Shown: positions 25,564 through 35,769 of the stretch, one piece after another
How the letters are laid out: each line of letters starts with the position of its first letter
How positions within the stretch are numbered: the stretch's first letter is position 1
Assembly (NCBI GenBank): GCA_947477745.1
Contig: CANJUF010000024.1
Location: 1-50,174 of the forward strand
Source: Sphingomonadaceae bacterium
GTDB taxonomy: Bacteria > Pseudomonadota > Alphaproteobacteria > Sphingomonadales > Sphingomonadaceae
Reading direction: 5' to 3'
Length of the DNA: 50,174 bases
Position numbers and translations under genes: made by a program
The notes under the pieces: model-generated
Told to the model about the DNA's origin: nothing
The model's input: only the letters and a program-made list of their open reading frames with translations
The model's database searches: none

Positions 25564-26934
25564 CTATGGCCGCGCGACGATCCGGTCAACGAGATTTGGC
25601 AGGACCGCAAGCGCGTCATACCCTCGGCCCGGCGCCTCGCCCTTGCCATTCGCGGGTGGTCCAAAGGCCTGCGCAAATCCGAGCTTGGCCGCCTCGCGCC
25701 GCCGCAGCCCCGAATGGGCGACCGGGCGCACTTCGCCCGAGAGCGAAACTTCGCCGAACCATACTGCATCTAGCGGCAGCGGCTTTTCCGACAGCGCCGA
25801 TACCAGCGCGGCGGCAACTGCCAGGTCTGCGGCAGGATCGGACAGCCGGTAGCCGCCCGCGACATTGAGATATACTTCCGCGTTGGACAGGCTGAGCCCG
25901 CAGCGCGCTTCGAGCACGGCAAGCAGCATGGCCAGCCTGCCGCTATCCCAGCCAACCACCGCGCGGCGCGGGGTCGCCCCGCTGGTGAGCTTCACCACCA
26001 GCGCCTGCACTTCGACCAGCACCGGACGCGTGCCTTCCATTGCCGGGAACACGGCGCTTCCCGGGACGGGCTCCTCGCGACCCGAGAGGAACAGCATGGA
26101 AGGATTGGCAACCTCGGTCAGGCCCTCGCTTTCCATCGCGAAGACGCCGATCTCCTCGACCGGGCCGAAGCGGTTCTTGAGGCTGCGCAGGATGCGGTAC
26201 TGGTGACTGCGCTCACCCTCGAAGCTCATCACCACATCGACCATGTGTTCGAGCACGCGCGGACCAGCGATGCTGCCGTCCTTGGTGACATGGCCGACCA
26301 GCACCAGCACGGTGCTGCGTTCCTTGGCGAAGCGGATCAGCTCGAAGGCGCAGCCCCTCACTTGGCTGACGGTGCCGGGTGCGCCCTCGATCTGATCGGA
26401 ATGCATGGTCTGGATCGAATCGATGACGAGCAGCGCGGGCGGTTCCATCGCGCCCAGCGTGGTCAGGATGTCGCGCACCGAAGTTGCCGCCGCGAGTTGG
26501 ATCGGCGCATCGGCCAGCCCCAGCCGTTCGGCGCGCAGCCGCACCTGCCCTGCCGCTTCCTCGCCGCTGACATAGACGGCATCGCCGCCCGAACGGGCGA
26601 CATGCGCCGCAACCTGCAGCAGCAAGGTCGACTTGCCGATGCCGGGATCGCCGCCCATCAGAATCGCCGAACCGGGCACCAGCCCTCCGCCCAGCGCACG
26701 GTCAAACTCGGCAAGTCCGCTGGCCTTGCGCACCGGCATGGTTCCAGGCTTGTCGAGCGGTTCGAACATCAGCTTGCGACCGCCGGAAGAAAGATCGTGC
26801 CGCGCCGAGAAGACCGTTTCGGGTGCATCCTCGGCAAGCGTGTTCCATTCCGCACAGTCGGGGCACTGCCCTTGCCAGCGGTGCGATACCGAGCCGCAGG
26901 CCTGACAGACATAGCGTTTCTTGGGCTTGGCCAT
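25564..26934 (-). CDS. radA: DNA repair protein RadA (Sms)
   Basis: A 456-residue branch-migration helicase-like ATPase that processes recombination intermediates. Domains: C4 zinc finger C10-x2-C13, C24-x2-C27; RecA-type ATPase with Walker A GGDPGIGKST (94-102), Walker B LLVIDSIQTM and the RadA-specific LKNRFGPVEEIGVFAME; and a C-terminal Lon-protease-like domain (SGATPRRAVVGWDSGRLAML and onward). It is first in the radA-cvpA-NifU-like operon. A perfect alphaproteobacterial LexA box lies 17 bases before the start codon, so DNA damage should induce it. Confidence 0.96.
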   Translation of the reverse strand: MAKPKKRYVCQACGSVSHRWQGQCPDCAEWNTLAEDAPETVFSARHDLSSGGRKLMFEPLDKPGTMPVRKASGLAEFDRALGGGLVPGSAILMGGDPGIGKSTLLLQVAAHVARSGGDAVYVSGEEAAGQVRLRAERLGLADAPIQLAAATSVRDILTTLGAMEPPALLVIDSIQTMHSDQIEGAPGTVSQVRGCAFELIRFAKERSTVLVLVGHVTKDGSIAGPRVLEHMVDVVMSFEGERSHQYRILRSLKNRFGPVEEIGVFAMESEGLTEVANPSMLFLSGREEPVPGSAVFPAMEGTRPVLVEVQALVVKLTSGATPRRAVVGWDSGRLAMLLAVLEARCGLSLSNAEVYLNVAGGYRLSDPAADLAVAAALVSALSEKPLPLDAVWFGEVSLSGEVRPVAHSGLRRREAAKLGFAQAFGPPANGKGEAPGRGYDALAVLPNLVDRIVARP

Positions 26935-26950
26935 GGCTTATGCTTAACTG

Positions 26951-26965
26951 GAACGAAAATAGAAC
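26951..26965 (-). promoter_or_regulatory. LexA (SOS) box upstream of radA
   Basis: GAAC-GAAAATA-GAAC on the plus strand reads GTTC-N7-GTTC on the minus strand, the exact operator of alphaproteobacterial LexA. It ends 17 bases before the radA ATG. TTGCGT, a 17-base spacer and TAAGCA could form the promoter, with the box between the -35 and -10 elements. It also lies about 150 bases upstream of the divergent repeat-protein gene at 27117, which may or may not be affected. Confidence 0.75.
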
Positions 26966-27019
26966 GCAATGCCGGTGCGTCTCTGAATCAACACGAGAAT
27001 TTGAACTAGCGCAAAAAAT

Positions 27020-27065
27020 GTGCACAATTGCACGCAGGATTTGGCCGCCTACCTCGTTAAGAGGT
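27020..27065. promoter_or_regulatory. Two small dyads before the repeat-protein gene
   Basis: GTGCA-CAAT-TGCAC (27020-27033) is a perfect 5-4-5 inverted repeat, and ACCTC-GTTAA-GAGGT (27051-27065) a perfect 5-5-5 one. They lie 50-100 bases before the ATG at 27117. They may be operators or 5' leader structure; I cannot assign a regulator. Confidence 0.25.
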
Positions 27066-27116
27066 GTGAAGCCCGGCACCGCTGGGGGCAGCATCGGTAC
27101 AAAGGGAGTATACAAG

Positions 27117-28043
27117 ATGCGTTCAATTCCAAACCACCGCTCATCCCTGCTCGTCCATGCCGCGCTGGCAGGTGCATTGATGATGCCGGCGGCAACAACA
27201 ATGGCGGCGGACAAATACGCCAATCAGGAAACTTCCTATGTGAAGCCCGCTTCGACTCCGCCGACCGAGCAGGTCCAGTCTCCGCGCGATGGCATTCACG
27301 CTGAAAAAGACCAGAACATCCAATCCCCGCGTGATCCGGCGTCGGGGCAGGCGACTTCCCGGCAAGTTCAACCGACCGGCAGCACGCCATCCCCCCTCAT
27401 AACGGAGATTGGTTTTCCGGCAGCAGTCAATTCCGCTGCTGGCGGACCGGCGGCGGCCAAATGGGAAGGTCCCGAAATTGATGCCAATCGGAGTGTTTCA
27501 CAGGCTGGCACTGCCTCGGGAACCTACCGCGAAGGCGGCGTGAACGACACGACCTATCAACGGTCCGCCGGCATCCAGTCGCCGCGCGATCCGGCTTCGG
27601 GGCAGGCGACGGGGGTCACCGCCCAGTATAATCCAAAGGAATTGGGGGTCGACACGATCCATTCGCCGCGCGATCCGGCATCGGGACAGGCGACGGCGCG
27701 CACAGCCGCGCCGGTCAGCCAGGATCCGCAGTTCAAGGTCACCTTCGAGGATGTCCTCATCTCTAGCGCCAAGGCTCCAGTCGCTGGCGCAACCGGGCCG
27801 CAACCGGTCAACGGCACAGCAGGCGGCGCAGCCGGAGCAAGTGAACGGTCGGTCAACCCCGACCAACCCAAGAATTTCAGCCTGAGTTCGTCGACGCCTG
27901 GCAGCACATCCGTGGCGCGCACCGAAACGGTCAACGCAAACGAAGTGAGCGGCGCACAAGACGGCAGTGGAACTGACAACGCCAATCGCAAGAGAATGCA
28001 TCCTCGCAACCGCGCGCGCGGTAAACGCATGCACAAGCCGTGA
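27117..28043 (+). CDS. Secreted repeat protein with SPRDPASGQAT motifs (novel-looking)
   Basis: A 308-residue protein of unknown function. It has a signal peptide (residues 1 to about 30, ending TTMAADK) and then a low-complexity Pro/Ser/Thr/Ala/Gly-rich chain without obvious folded domains. The 13-residue motif IQSPRDPASGQAT occurs at residues 68, 153 and (as IHSPRDPASGQAT) 181, with a short VQSPRD at 53. The C-terminus is strongly basic (NRKRMHPRNRARGKRMHKP). AAAGGGAG eight bases upstream supports ATG 27117; the longer frame from 26823 overlaps radA. The next gene, an outer-membrane barrel, starts 17 bases after its stop. I infer a two-gene secreted or surface system; a role in matrix or polymer binding is a guess. 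Confidence 0.8.
   Translation: MRSIPNHRSSLLVHAALAGALMMPAATTMAADKYANQETSYVKPASTPPTEQVQSPRDGIHAEKDQNIQSPRDPASGQATSRQVQPTGSTPSPLITEIGFPAAVNSAAGGPAAAKWEGPEIDANRSVSQAGTASGTYREGGVNDTTYQRSAGIQSPRDPASGQATGVTAQYNPKELGVDTIHSPRDPASGQATARTAAPVSQDPQFKVTFEDVLISSAKAPVAGATGPQPVNGTAGGAAGASERSVNPDQPKNFSLSSSTPGSTSVARTETVNANEVSGAQDGSGTDNANRKRMHPRNRARGKRMHKP
27318..27695 (+). repeat. Three 39-base coding repeats (IQSPRDPASGQAT)
   Basis: Units of 39 bases at 27318-27356, 27573-27611 and 27657-27695, with a truncated copy (VQSPRD) at 27273-27290. They differ mostly at third codon positions (for example CCGGCG, CCGGCT and CCGGCA for Pro-Ala), so the peptide rather than the DNA is being kept. The spacing is irregular (216 and 45 bases between units). 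Confidence 0.85.
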
Positions 28044-28060
28044 CAGGGAACTGATTGCAA

Positions 28061-28948
28061 ATGAACACGCGCCTGCTTGCCGCTTCCGGCTTGTTGCTGC
28101 TTGCGTGCGCCGCGCCGGCATTAGCGCAGGAAGCTGCCGCGCCCGAGGATGAAAAGCTCTGGTCGCTCTCGCTTGGCGGCGGGGCGACGCTGGTCAGCCA
28201 TGGCCAGGATCCCTGGTCGACCAATGTCGATCTTTCGCGTTCGATCGGCGATGCCAGCCTGAGCCTTGGCTATTCGCGCTCGACCGAAAACGGACAGCAG
28301 GGCGTGCCGTTCTCGCTCGGCTCGAAAAGCGAGACCTTCAGCCTGTCGGCGGGGTACGGCATTGGCAGCGTCTCGCTCGACGTGCATGGCTCCTATGGCG
28401 TGCGCCGCTTCGACGGCCGCAGCTTCCGCCGCCGCACCGGGCAGGTCGTGACGATAGACGGCAAGGGGAAGAGCTACGGCATTGGCGCAACCGCAACGGT
28501 GTGGGTGCCGCTGGGCGAGAACACCAGCATGTCGCCCTACGCCTCCCTCGATTACAGCAGCACCGATACGGCCCGCGCGCTGGTCTTGCCGCCGATCGGC
28601 CTGGTATCGGCGAAAGACAAGCAAAAGGGCACGACCGGTAGCCTGGGCACATCGATCGATCGCCGCTTCGGCAGCGAGAGCCAGCATTCGATCTCGGCCA
28701 ATGCGGCCTGGGTCATCACCTCCAATTCGGCGGCGACATCAAGCACGCTCATCCGCCGCTCGGGCGCTGCGCGGCCGCTGCGACCACAGGCAGGCGCGGG
28801 CGGCAGCGAGAACTGGTTCGAATATGGCGCGAGCGCGTCGTTCGGGGTGTCGGACGTGGTCAACCTTAGCCTCTCGGCATCGCGCACCGTCGGTACTTTC
28901 GGCCCCGAGACGACCAGTCTTTATACCGGAGTCAGCTTCTCGTTCTGA
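28061..28948 (+). CDS. Outer-membrane beta-barrel protein
   Basis: A 295-residue protein with a signal peptide (LLACAAPALAQ) and alternating amphipathic strands throughout, such as WSLSLGGGATLVSHG, ASLSLGYSRST, FSLSAGYGIGSVSLDVHGSY and SFGVSDVVNLSLSASRT, ending GVSFSF with the C-terminal Phe of outer-membrane barrels. I see about 12 strands. It is cotranscribed with the repeat protein and could secrete, anchor or bind it. ATG 28061 is used; a TTG at 28055 has an equally good AGGGA spacing. No specific family is recognised. Confidence 0.8.
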   Translation: MNTRLLAASGLLLLACAAPALAQEAAAPEDEKLWSLSLGGGATLVSHGQDPWSTNVDLSRSIGDASLSLGYSRSTENGQQGVPFSLGSKSETFSLSAGYGIGSVSLDVHGSYGVRRFDGRSFRRRTGQVVTIDGKGKSYGIGATATVWVPLGENTSMSPYASLDYSSTDTARALVLPPIGLVSAKDKQKGTTGSLGTSIDRRFGSESQHSISANAAWVITSNSAATSSTLIRRSGAARPLRPQAGAGGSENWFEYGASASFGVSDVVNLSLSASRTVGTFGPETTSLYTGVSFSF

Positions 28949-29020
28949 CCGCTTTGAGGCCCCTGCGCCGCGCATGGCATGATTAATCCGGTCTTTACGC
29001 CGCCGCGCTAAACCGGCCGG

Positions 29021-30046
29021 ATGACGCAACCCGGGCCAGCCAATACGCGCCTTGCCGAACTCGACGCCTTGCGCGGTATTGCCGCGCTTGCGGTCGTGGT
29101 GTTCCACTATACGGTCAAGGCGCCCGAGATCCTGCCGCACGTGGTCACGGTCGAATACGGGTTTCCGATCGGCAACTACGGCGTGCAGCTGTTTTTCGCG
29201 ATTTCGGGCTTCGTCATCTTCATGACGCTGGAGCGCACCAAAAGCTCCGCCGATTTCGCCTTTGCGCGCTTCACCCGCCTGTTCCCCGCCTATTGGGCCG
29301 CGATCCTGGTGACCACGGCGGCGCTGTATCTGCTGGGCGCGAGCGAACTGGCAAAGACGTCCGGCGTGATCGCTACCAATTTCACCATGCTGCAGGGCTT
29401 CATCTATGTGCCCGCGGTCGATGGGGTCTACTGGTCTCTGACGGTCGAGCTGGCGTTCTACCTATGCATGTGGGCCTTGTGGCGCGCGCGCGCCCTGGAC
29501 AAGATCGAGGCGATCCTGTGCCTGTGGATTCCACTACGATTTGTCTGGGTGATGTTTCCCGTCCTGCCCTCGCTCGGCTCGAAACTGCTGCTCGTCGATC
29601 ACATCGCCTTCTTCGCGATCGGCATCGCTGCGTACCGCGTGCGCATGGGCATGCGGCGCTGGCGCGATCAGGTGCCGATGCTGCTTTCGGGATTGATCAC
29701 AGTCGCTATGCTCGACGGCAGTGATACGGCTCTGGTTTACTGCGGCACCGCCGCGATCTTCGCTGCGCTGATCGCCGGGCGGACCGGGTTCCTGAATGCG
29801 CCGGTGCTGGTTTGGCTTGGGGCGCTGTCATACCCGCTGTACCTGGTGCACCAGAACATCGGCTATGCCCTTATTGCTGCGCTCGAGGGCGCGGGCGTAC
29901 CGCCGCTCGCTGCTGCACTTGCAGCGCTGGCGCTGGCGCTGGGCCTGTCGCAGCTGATCCACGATCTGGTCGAAACGCCATCGCTGCGCGTGCTGCGCAA
30001 CCTGTGGAAAGCGCGCCGCGCGCAACCGGCGACGGAACCTGCGTAG
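29021..30046 (+). CDS. Acyltransferase-3 family membrane protein (OafA-like)
   Basis: A 341-residue multi-pass protein with the acyltransferase-3 signatures LDALRGIAALAVVVFHY (catalytic His in the first helix) and GNYGVQLFFAISGFVIFMTLE, then FARFTRLFPAYWAAIL. About ten membrane helices. The family O-acetylates or acylates sugars of lipopolysaccharide, capsules or secondary metabolites. The substrate is not predictable and there is no glycan gene cluster around it. It has no strong Shine-Dalgarno. Its 3' side carries a dispersed palindrome before the patatin gene. Confidence 0.88.
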   Translation: MTQPGPANTRLAELDALRGIAALAVVVFHYTVKAPEILPHVVTVEYGFPIGNYGVQLFFAISGFVIFMTLERTKSSADFAFARFTRLFPAYWAAILVTTAALYLLGASELAKTSGVIATNFTMLQGFIYVPAVDGVYWSLTVELAFYLCMWALWRARALDKIEAILCLWIPLRFVWVMFPVLPSLGSKLLLVDHIAFFAIGIAAYRVRMGMRRWRDQVPMLLSGLITVAMLDGSDTALVYCGTAAIFAALIAGRTGFLNAPVLVWLGALSYPLYLVHQNIGYALIAALEGAGVPPLAAALAALALALGLSQLIHDLVETPSLRVLRNLWKARRAQPATEPA

Positions 30047-30069
30047 AATTCCAGAGTCAATTTGCGGTC

Positions 30070-30115
30070 GCATCGCTGTTCGCGAAAAACCGGTGCCCAC
30101 TTTTTCGCGCGATGC
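30070..30115. repeat. Dispersed palindromic element
   Basis: GCATCG and CGCGAAAAA (30070-30089) are mirrored by TTTTTCGCG and CGATGC (30101-30115), around a core CCGGTGCCCAC. Elements of this kind (GCATCGC-x-GCGAAAAA, CCGGT, TTTTTCGC-x-GATGC) are common in alphaproteobacterial intergenic regions and look like repetitive extragenic palindromes. It lies between the acyltransferase and patatin genes and may act as a terminator for the former. Confidence 0.7.
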
Positions 30116-30153
30116 TCTAGCCCGAACCTTCGACCTCTGGCATCGCATAAAGC

Positions 30154-32475
30154 ATGCGGGAGAAGGAACTTCGTATCGCGCTTGTATGCTACGGCGGCAT
30201 CAGCCTTGCCGTCTACATGCATGGCGTGACCAAGGAACTTTGGAAGCTGCTGCGGGCAAGCCGCGCGCACCGTGGCGGCGGCCGTGAGGCGCTGACGGGA
30301 ACCGAATCAGTCTACGCGCGCCTGCTGCACCTGATCGAGAGCGATCACGGCCTGCGGCTGCGCGTGCTGTCGGATATCATTGCGGGGGCGAGCGCCGGCG
30401 GCATCAATTCGGTGTTCCTCGCCCAGGCGATCCATTCTGGGCAATCGCTCGAGCCGCTGACCGACCTGTGGCTGAAAGAGGCCGACGTCGATGAACTGCT
30501 CGACCCCGATGCGCGGCCGCTGTCGCGCGCCACCAAGTTCTGGGCCGCACCGATCGTTTCGTTCGTGCTAAGCCGGCCGGGTAACGTCGTCTCGCAAAGC
30601 GTGGCTCCTGAAACCCGCAAGGAAGTGCGCGAAAAGCTCTCGCGGCTGATCCGTTCGCGCTGGTTCGAAGCGCCGTTCGGCGGGCTGGGCTTCTCGCGCA
30701 TGCTGTGCAGGGCATTCTCGGCGATGCAGGCCGCGCCCGCTGACGCGCCGCTGCTGCCGCCCGGCCATCCGCTCGACCTGTTCGTCACCGCGACCGACTT
30801 TAAGGGCCACCTCGAGACCCTGCACCTCAATTCGCCGCCGCTGGTGCAAGAAAGCGAGCACCGCATTTCGCTCAGCTTCAGAAGCCTTGTGCCCGCCGCA
30901 CCGGACCAGTCGCTGGCCTCGCTTTACGAACTGGTCTTTGCCGCGCGCGCCACGGCAAGCTTTCCCGGCGCGTTCCCGGCGCTGCAGATCGCGGAGATCG
31001 ATCAGCTCGCGCGCGAGCACGGCGAAGTGTGGGAGACGCGCGACGCGTTCTTCAAGCGCGTCATGCCTGAGCACCACCAGCGCAAGGACCTCGAAGGCGT
31101 GGCGCTGATCGACGGATCGGTGCTGGTCAACGCCCCGTTCGAGGATGCCATAGGGGTGCTGCGCGACCGCCCGGCGCTGCGCGAAGTAGACCGCCGCTTC
31201 GTTTATATCGACCCGAGGCCCGACCGGATCGGCGGCATCCGGCGAAGCGATGCGCGCGCGCCCGGGTTCTTCTCGGTCATCTTCGGCTCGCTGTCCTCGA
31301 TCCCGCGCGAACAGCCGATCCGCGACAATCTGGAGGATCTGGAGCGCCAGTCGATCGAGATGGCGACGCTGCGAGCGGTCGTGCGCGCGGTTCAGCCCGA
31401 GGTCGAGGAGACGGTCGAGCGGCTGTTCGGCCGCACGCTGTTTCTCGATCGCCCCACCGCCAAGCGGCTGGCAAGTTGGCGCGCCAAGGCCCAGGACGCG
31501 GCCTGCGTCCAAGCCGGCTTCGCCTATCACGGCTATGCCCATGTCAAGCTGGCGGGGATCATCGGCAGTCTCGCGCGGCTGATCCACGGCGCGAGCCCCG
31601 ATATCGATTTCGCCTCGCACGAGCCGGTCGCGCGGCGGCTTCACGCCTATCTCGCCACGGTCGGGCTGGATCATCTCGCTGCGCCAAGGGGCAACGCAAC
31701 GCCCGAGGCCATCGCCTTCTTCCGTGCCCATGACCGGGATTTTCGCGAGCGGCGGCTGCGATTTCTTGCCCGGCGCTTGACGCAGGATTGGGAGCCGGAC
31801 GGCAGCATCACCGAGGCAGACCGCGATGCCGCGCGCGAGGTGGTCTATGCCTCGCTGGCGCTGTACCACGCCTGCGATACGCCCGAGACACTCGGCGAGG
31901 AATTTCCAGAGCTGGCCAAGCGCGTGTTCACCGAGCCGGACGCAGTGCTCGCGCACATCGCCCAGCGGCGCGCGCTGCCCGAGATCGACAGCAAGGTCGA
32001 TGCGATGATGGCCGATGCGATGGCGCAAATGCCCGCAGACCTGCGCCGCCCGCTGCTATTCGCCTACCTAGGATTTCCATTCTACGATGCGGTGATGCTG
32101 CCAATGCTGCGCGGCGAAGGCACCAGCGAATTCGATCCGGTCAAGGTCGATCGCATCTCGCCCGACGATGCCACCTCGATCCGCAAGGGCGGCGCGCAAG
32201 CGACGCTGCGCGGCATCGAGTTCTACAACTTCGGCGCGTTCTTCAGCCGGACGTACCGCGAGAACGACTACCTGTGGGGCAGGCTACACGGCGCGGAGCG
32301 GATGATCGACCTGGTCGCCTCGGTGCTTGCGCCCGACCAGCCGCTGTCGCCCGACCTGCTGGCCGAGCTGAAACGCGAGGCTTTCCTCGCCGTGCTCGAC
32401 GAAGAGGAACGCCGACTGACGGCGGACCGGGGGCTCGTGCCGGGAATTCGCGCGGAGATCACGGCGAAGGCTTAG
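30154..32475 (+). CDS. Large patatin-like phospholipase with DUF3376-type C-terminus
   Basis: A 773-residue protein of the patatin-related TIGR03607 type. The N-terminal ELRIALVCYGGISLAVYMHG holds the oxyanion-loop glycines. The nucleophile is S80 in GASAGG (G-x-S-x-G) and the dyad Asp is D320 in LIDGSVLVNAPF. The remaining about 400 residues are a helical DUF3376-like region (GAQATLRGIEFYNFGAFFSR near the end). Patatins are lipid acyl hydrolases; this large class is untested. No signal peptide is visible, so it is probably cytosolic or membrane-peripheral. It ends 1 base before the convergent dnaJ stop. No ribosome site is obvious. Confidence 0.87.
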   Translation: MREKELRIALVCYGGISLAVYMHGVTKELWKLLRASRAHRGGGREALTGTESVYARLLHLIESDHGLRLRVLSDIIAGASAGGINSVFLAQAIHSGQSLEPLTDLWLKEADVDELLDPDARPLSRATKFWAAPIVSFVLSRPGNVVSQSVAPETRKEVREKLSRLIRSRWFEAPFGGLGFSRMLCRAFSAMQAAPADAPLLPPGHPLDLFVTATDFKGHLETLHLNSPPLVQESEHRISLSFRSLVPAAPDQSLASLYELVFAARATASFPGAFPALQIAEIDQLAREHGEVWETRDAFFKRVMPEHHQRKDLEGVALIDGSVLVNAPFEDAIGVLRDRPALREVDRRFVYIDPRPDRIGGIRRSDARAPGFFSVIFGSLSSIPREQPIRDNLEDLERQSIEMATLRAVVRAVQPEVEETVERLFGRTLFLDRPTAKRLASWRAKAQDAACVQAGFAYHGYAHVKLAGIIGSLARLIHGASPDIDFASHEPVARRLHAYLATVGLDHLAAPRGNATPEAIAFFRAHDRDFRERRLRFLARRLTQDWEPDGSITEADRDAAREVVYASLALYHACDTPETLGEEFPELAKRVFTEPDAVLAHIAQRRALPEIDSKVDAMMADAMAQMPADLRRPLLFAYLGFPFYDAVMLPMLRGEGTSEFDPVKVDRISPDDATSIRKGGAQATLRGIEFYNFGAFFSRTYRENDYLWGRLHGAERMIDLVASVLAPDQPLSPDLLAELKREAFLAVLDEEERRLTADRGLVPGIRAEITAKA

Positions 32476-32476
32476 G

Positions 32477-33598
32477 TCAGCCTCCCCAAGCCTCCTTGAT
32501 CCGATCGAAGAAGCCCTTCGATTCGGGGCATTCCTCTCCCGTCTCGGTTTCCTGCAATTCGCACAGCAGTTCGCGCTGGCGCGCTGTCAGCTTGGTCGGC
32601 GTCTCGACCGTGACCTCGATCACGAGGTCGCCGCGGCCCCTGCCCTGCAGCACCGGCATGCCGCCGCCGCGTCGCCGCAACTGCTTGCCTGACTGAATGC
32701 CGGCGGGAATGTCGATTCCCATGCGCTCGCCGTCGAGGCCGGGTATCTCGATCTGCCCACCAAGCGCCGCGGTGGTGAAGGAGATCGGTACGCGCGTGAG
32801 CAGCGTGGTGCCGTCGCGCTCGAACACCGCGTGGCGCTTGACGTGAAGGAAGATGTAGAGATCGCCGGGAGGCGCGCCGAAGGGCCCTGCCTCGCCTTTG
32901 CCGGTCAGGCGGATGCGCGTGCCGGTATCGACGCCCGGCGGAATATCGACCGAGAGCTTCTGCGGCTGGTCGACCCGGCCCTCGCCACGGCAGGAGCGGC
33001 ACGGGCTTTCCAGCACCTCGCCGCGGCCGCCGCAGGTCTGGCAGGTCCGCTCGACCATGAAGAAGCCCTGCTGCGCGCGGACTTTGCCGTTGCCGCCGCA
33101 CATCGTGCAGCGCCGCGCGCCGGTGCCCGGCTCCGCCCCCGAGCCGCCGCACGGATCGCAGGCGCGGGCGACCTCGATTTCAAGCTCGCTCTTCTTGCCG
33201 TGGAACGCCTTGTCGAGAGTGATTTCCATGTCATAGCGCAGGTCGCCGCCGCGCCGCGCCTGACGGCGGCCACCGCCCCCGCCGAAAGCGCTGCCGAAAA
33301 TCGATTCGAAAATATCGCCGATGTCACCGAAATCGGCCTGGCCGCCGCGCGCCCCGCCGCCGCCCTGCTCGAACGCAGCATGGCCAAAACGGTCATAGGC
33401 TGCGCGCTTCTGCGGATCTTTCAGGCATTCGTAGGCTTCGCTGATCGCCTTGAACTTGCCTTCCGAGACGTCGCAGCCGGGGTTGCGATCGGGATGAAAT
33501 TGCATCGCCAGCCGCCGATAAGCAGACTTGATCGTCTTGTCGTCGGCAGTGCGCTCGACTTCGAGCAATTCGTAGAAATCGGTTTTAACGCCAGACAT
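32477..33598 (-). CDS. dnaJ: Chaperone protein DnaJ
   Basis: A 373-residue Hsp40 co-chaperone that delivers clients to DnaK and stimulates its ATPase. Order: J domain with the HPD motif in FHPDRNPG, a Gly-rich region (about 80-115), four C-x2-C-x-G-x-G zinc repeats (CDPCGGSG, CTMCGGNG, CQTCGGRG, CRSCRGEG), and the C-terminal client-binding domains. ATG 33598 is chosen, with GGGGGA upstream; an in-frame upstream ATG at 33628 lies inside the hairpin region. Downstream of dnaK by about 80 bases. All zinc ligands are present. Confidence 0.96.
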   Translation of the reverse strand: MSGVKTDFYELLEVERTADDKTIKSAYRRLAMQFHPDRNPGCDVSEGKFKAISEAYECLKDPQKRAAYDRFGHAAFEQGGGGARGGQADFGDIGDIFESIFGSAFGGGGGRRQARRGGDLRYDMEITLDKAFHGKKSELEIEVARACDPCGGSGAEPGTGARRCTMCGGNGKVRAQQGFFMVERTCQTCGGRGEVLESPCRSCRGEGRVDQPQKLSVDIPPGVDTGTRIRLTGKGEAGPFGAPPGDLYIFLHVKRHAVFERDGTTLLTRVPISFTTAALGGQIEIPGLDGERMGIDIPAGIQSGKQLRRRGGGMPVLQGRGRGDLVIEVTVETPTKLTARQRELLCELQETETGEECPESKGFFDRIKEAWGG

Positions 33599-33622
33599 TG
33601 CGTCCCCCGCCCCAACCGCGAA

Positions 33623-33657
33623 CGCCATCGGCGCACCACAAAGCAGCGCCGATGGCG
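33623..33657 (-). promoter_or_regulatory. Perfect 12-bp hairpin in the dnaK-dnaJ spacer
   Basis: CGCCATCGGCGC and GCGCCGATGGCG form a perfect 12-bp stem around an 11-base loop, between the dnaK stop (33678) and the dnaJ start (33598). No T-run follows. Such a structure can protect the dnaK 3' end, mark a processing site or attenuate dnaJ, which is normally made at lower levels than DnaK. Confidence 0.6.
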
Positions 33658-33677
33658 ATCGGGTTCATCACCGGGAC

Positions 33678-35594
<1,917 letters not shown>

Positions 35595-35769
35595 TATCCC
35601 CGATTCCTCGCATTCGTGTTGACGCCGCGCGGATTACCTCCCGGATCGGCAAGGCATTTTGGCGGCTCGTTGACGGGGGCGATATAGGTTCGGTTTTTCT
35701 TGGCACAAGGCCCGCGAGGCGGCATTGTCCGGCCCAAATCGAGACACGGCACCAGACACGGAGATTTGC

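Noticed and set aside
26951..26975. EcfG-type general stress promoter (GGAAC) before the repeat protein
   Set aside because: GGAAC is present at 26950 but no CGTT lies at 16-17 bases; the pattern is explained by the LexA box.
27318..27695. CRISPR-like array
   Set aside because: The 39-base repeats are in frame, irregularly spaced and vary at third codon positions; they are coding repeats.
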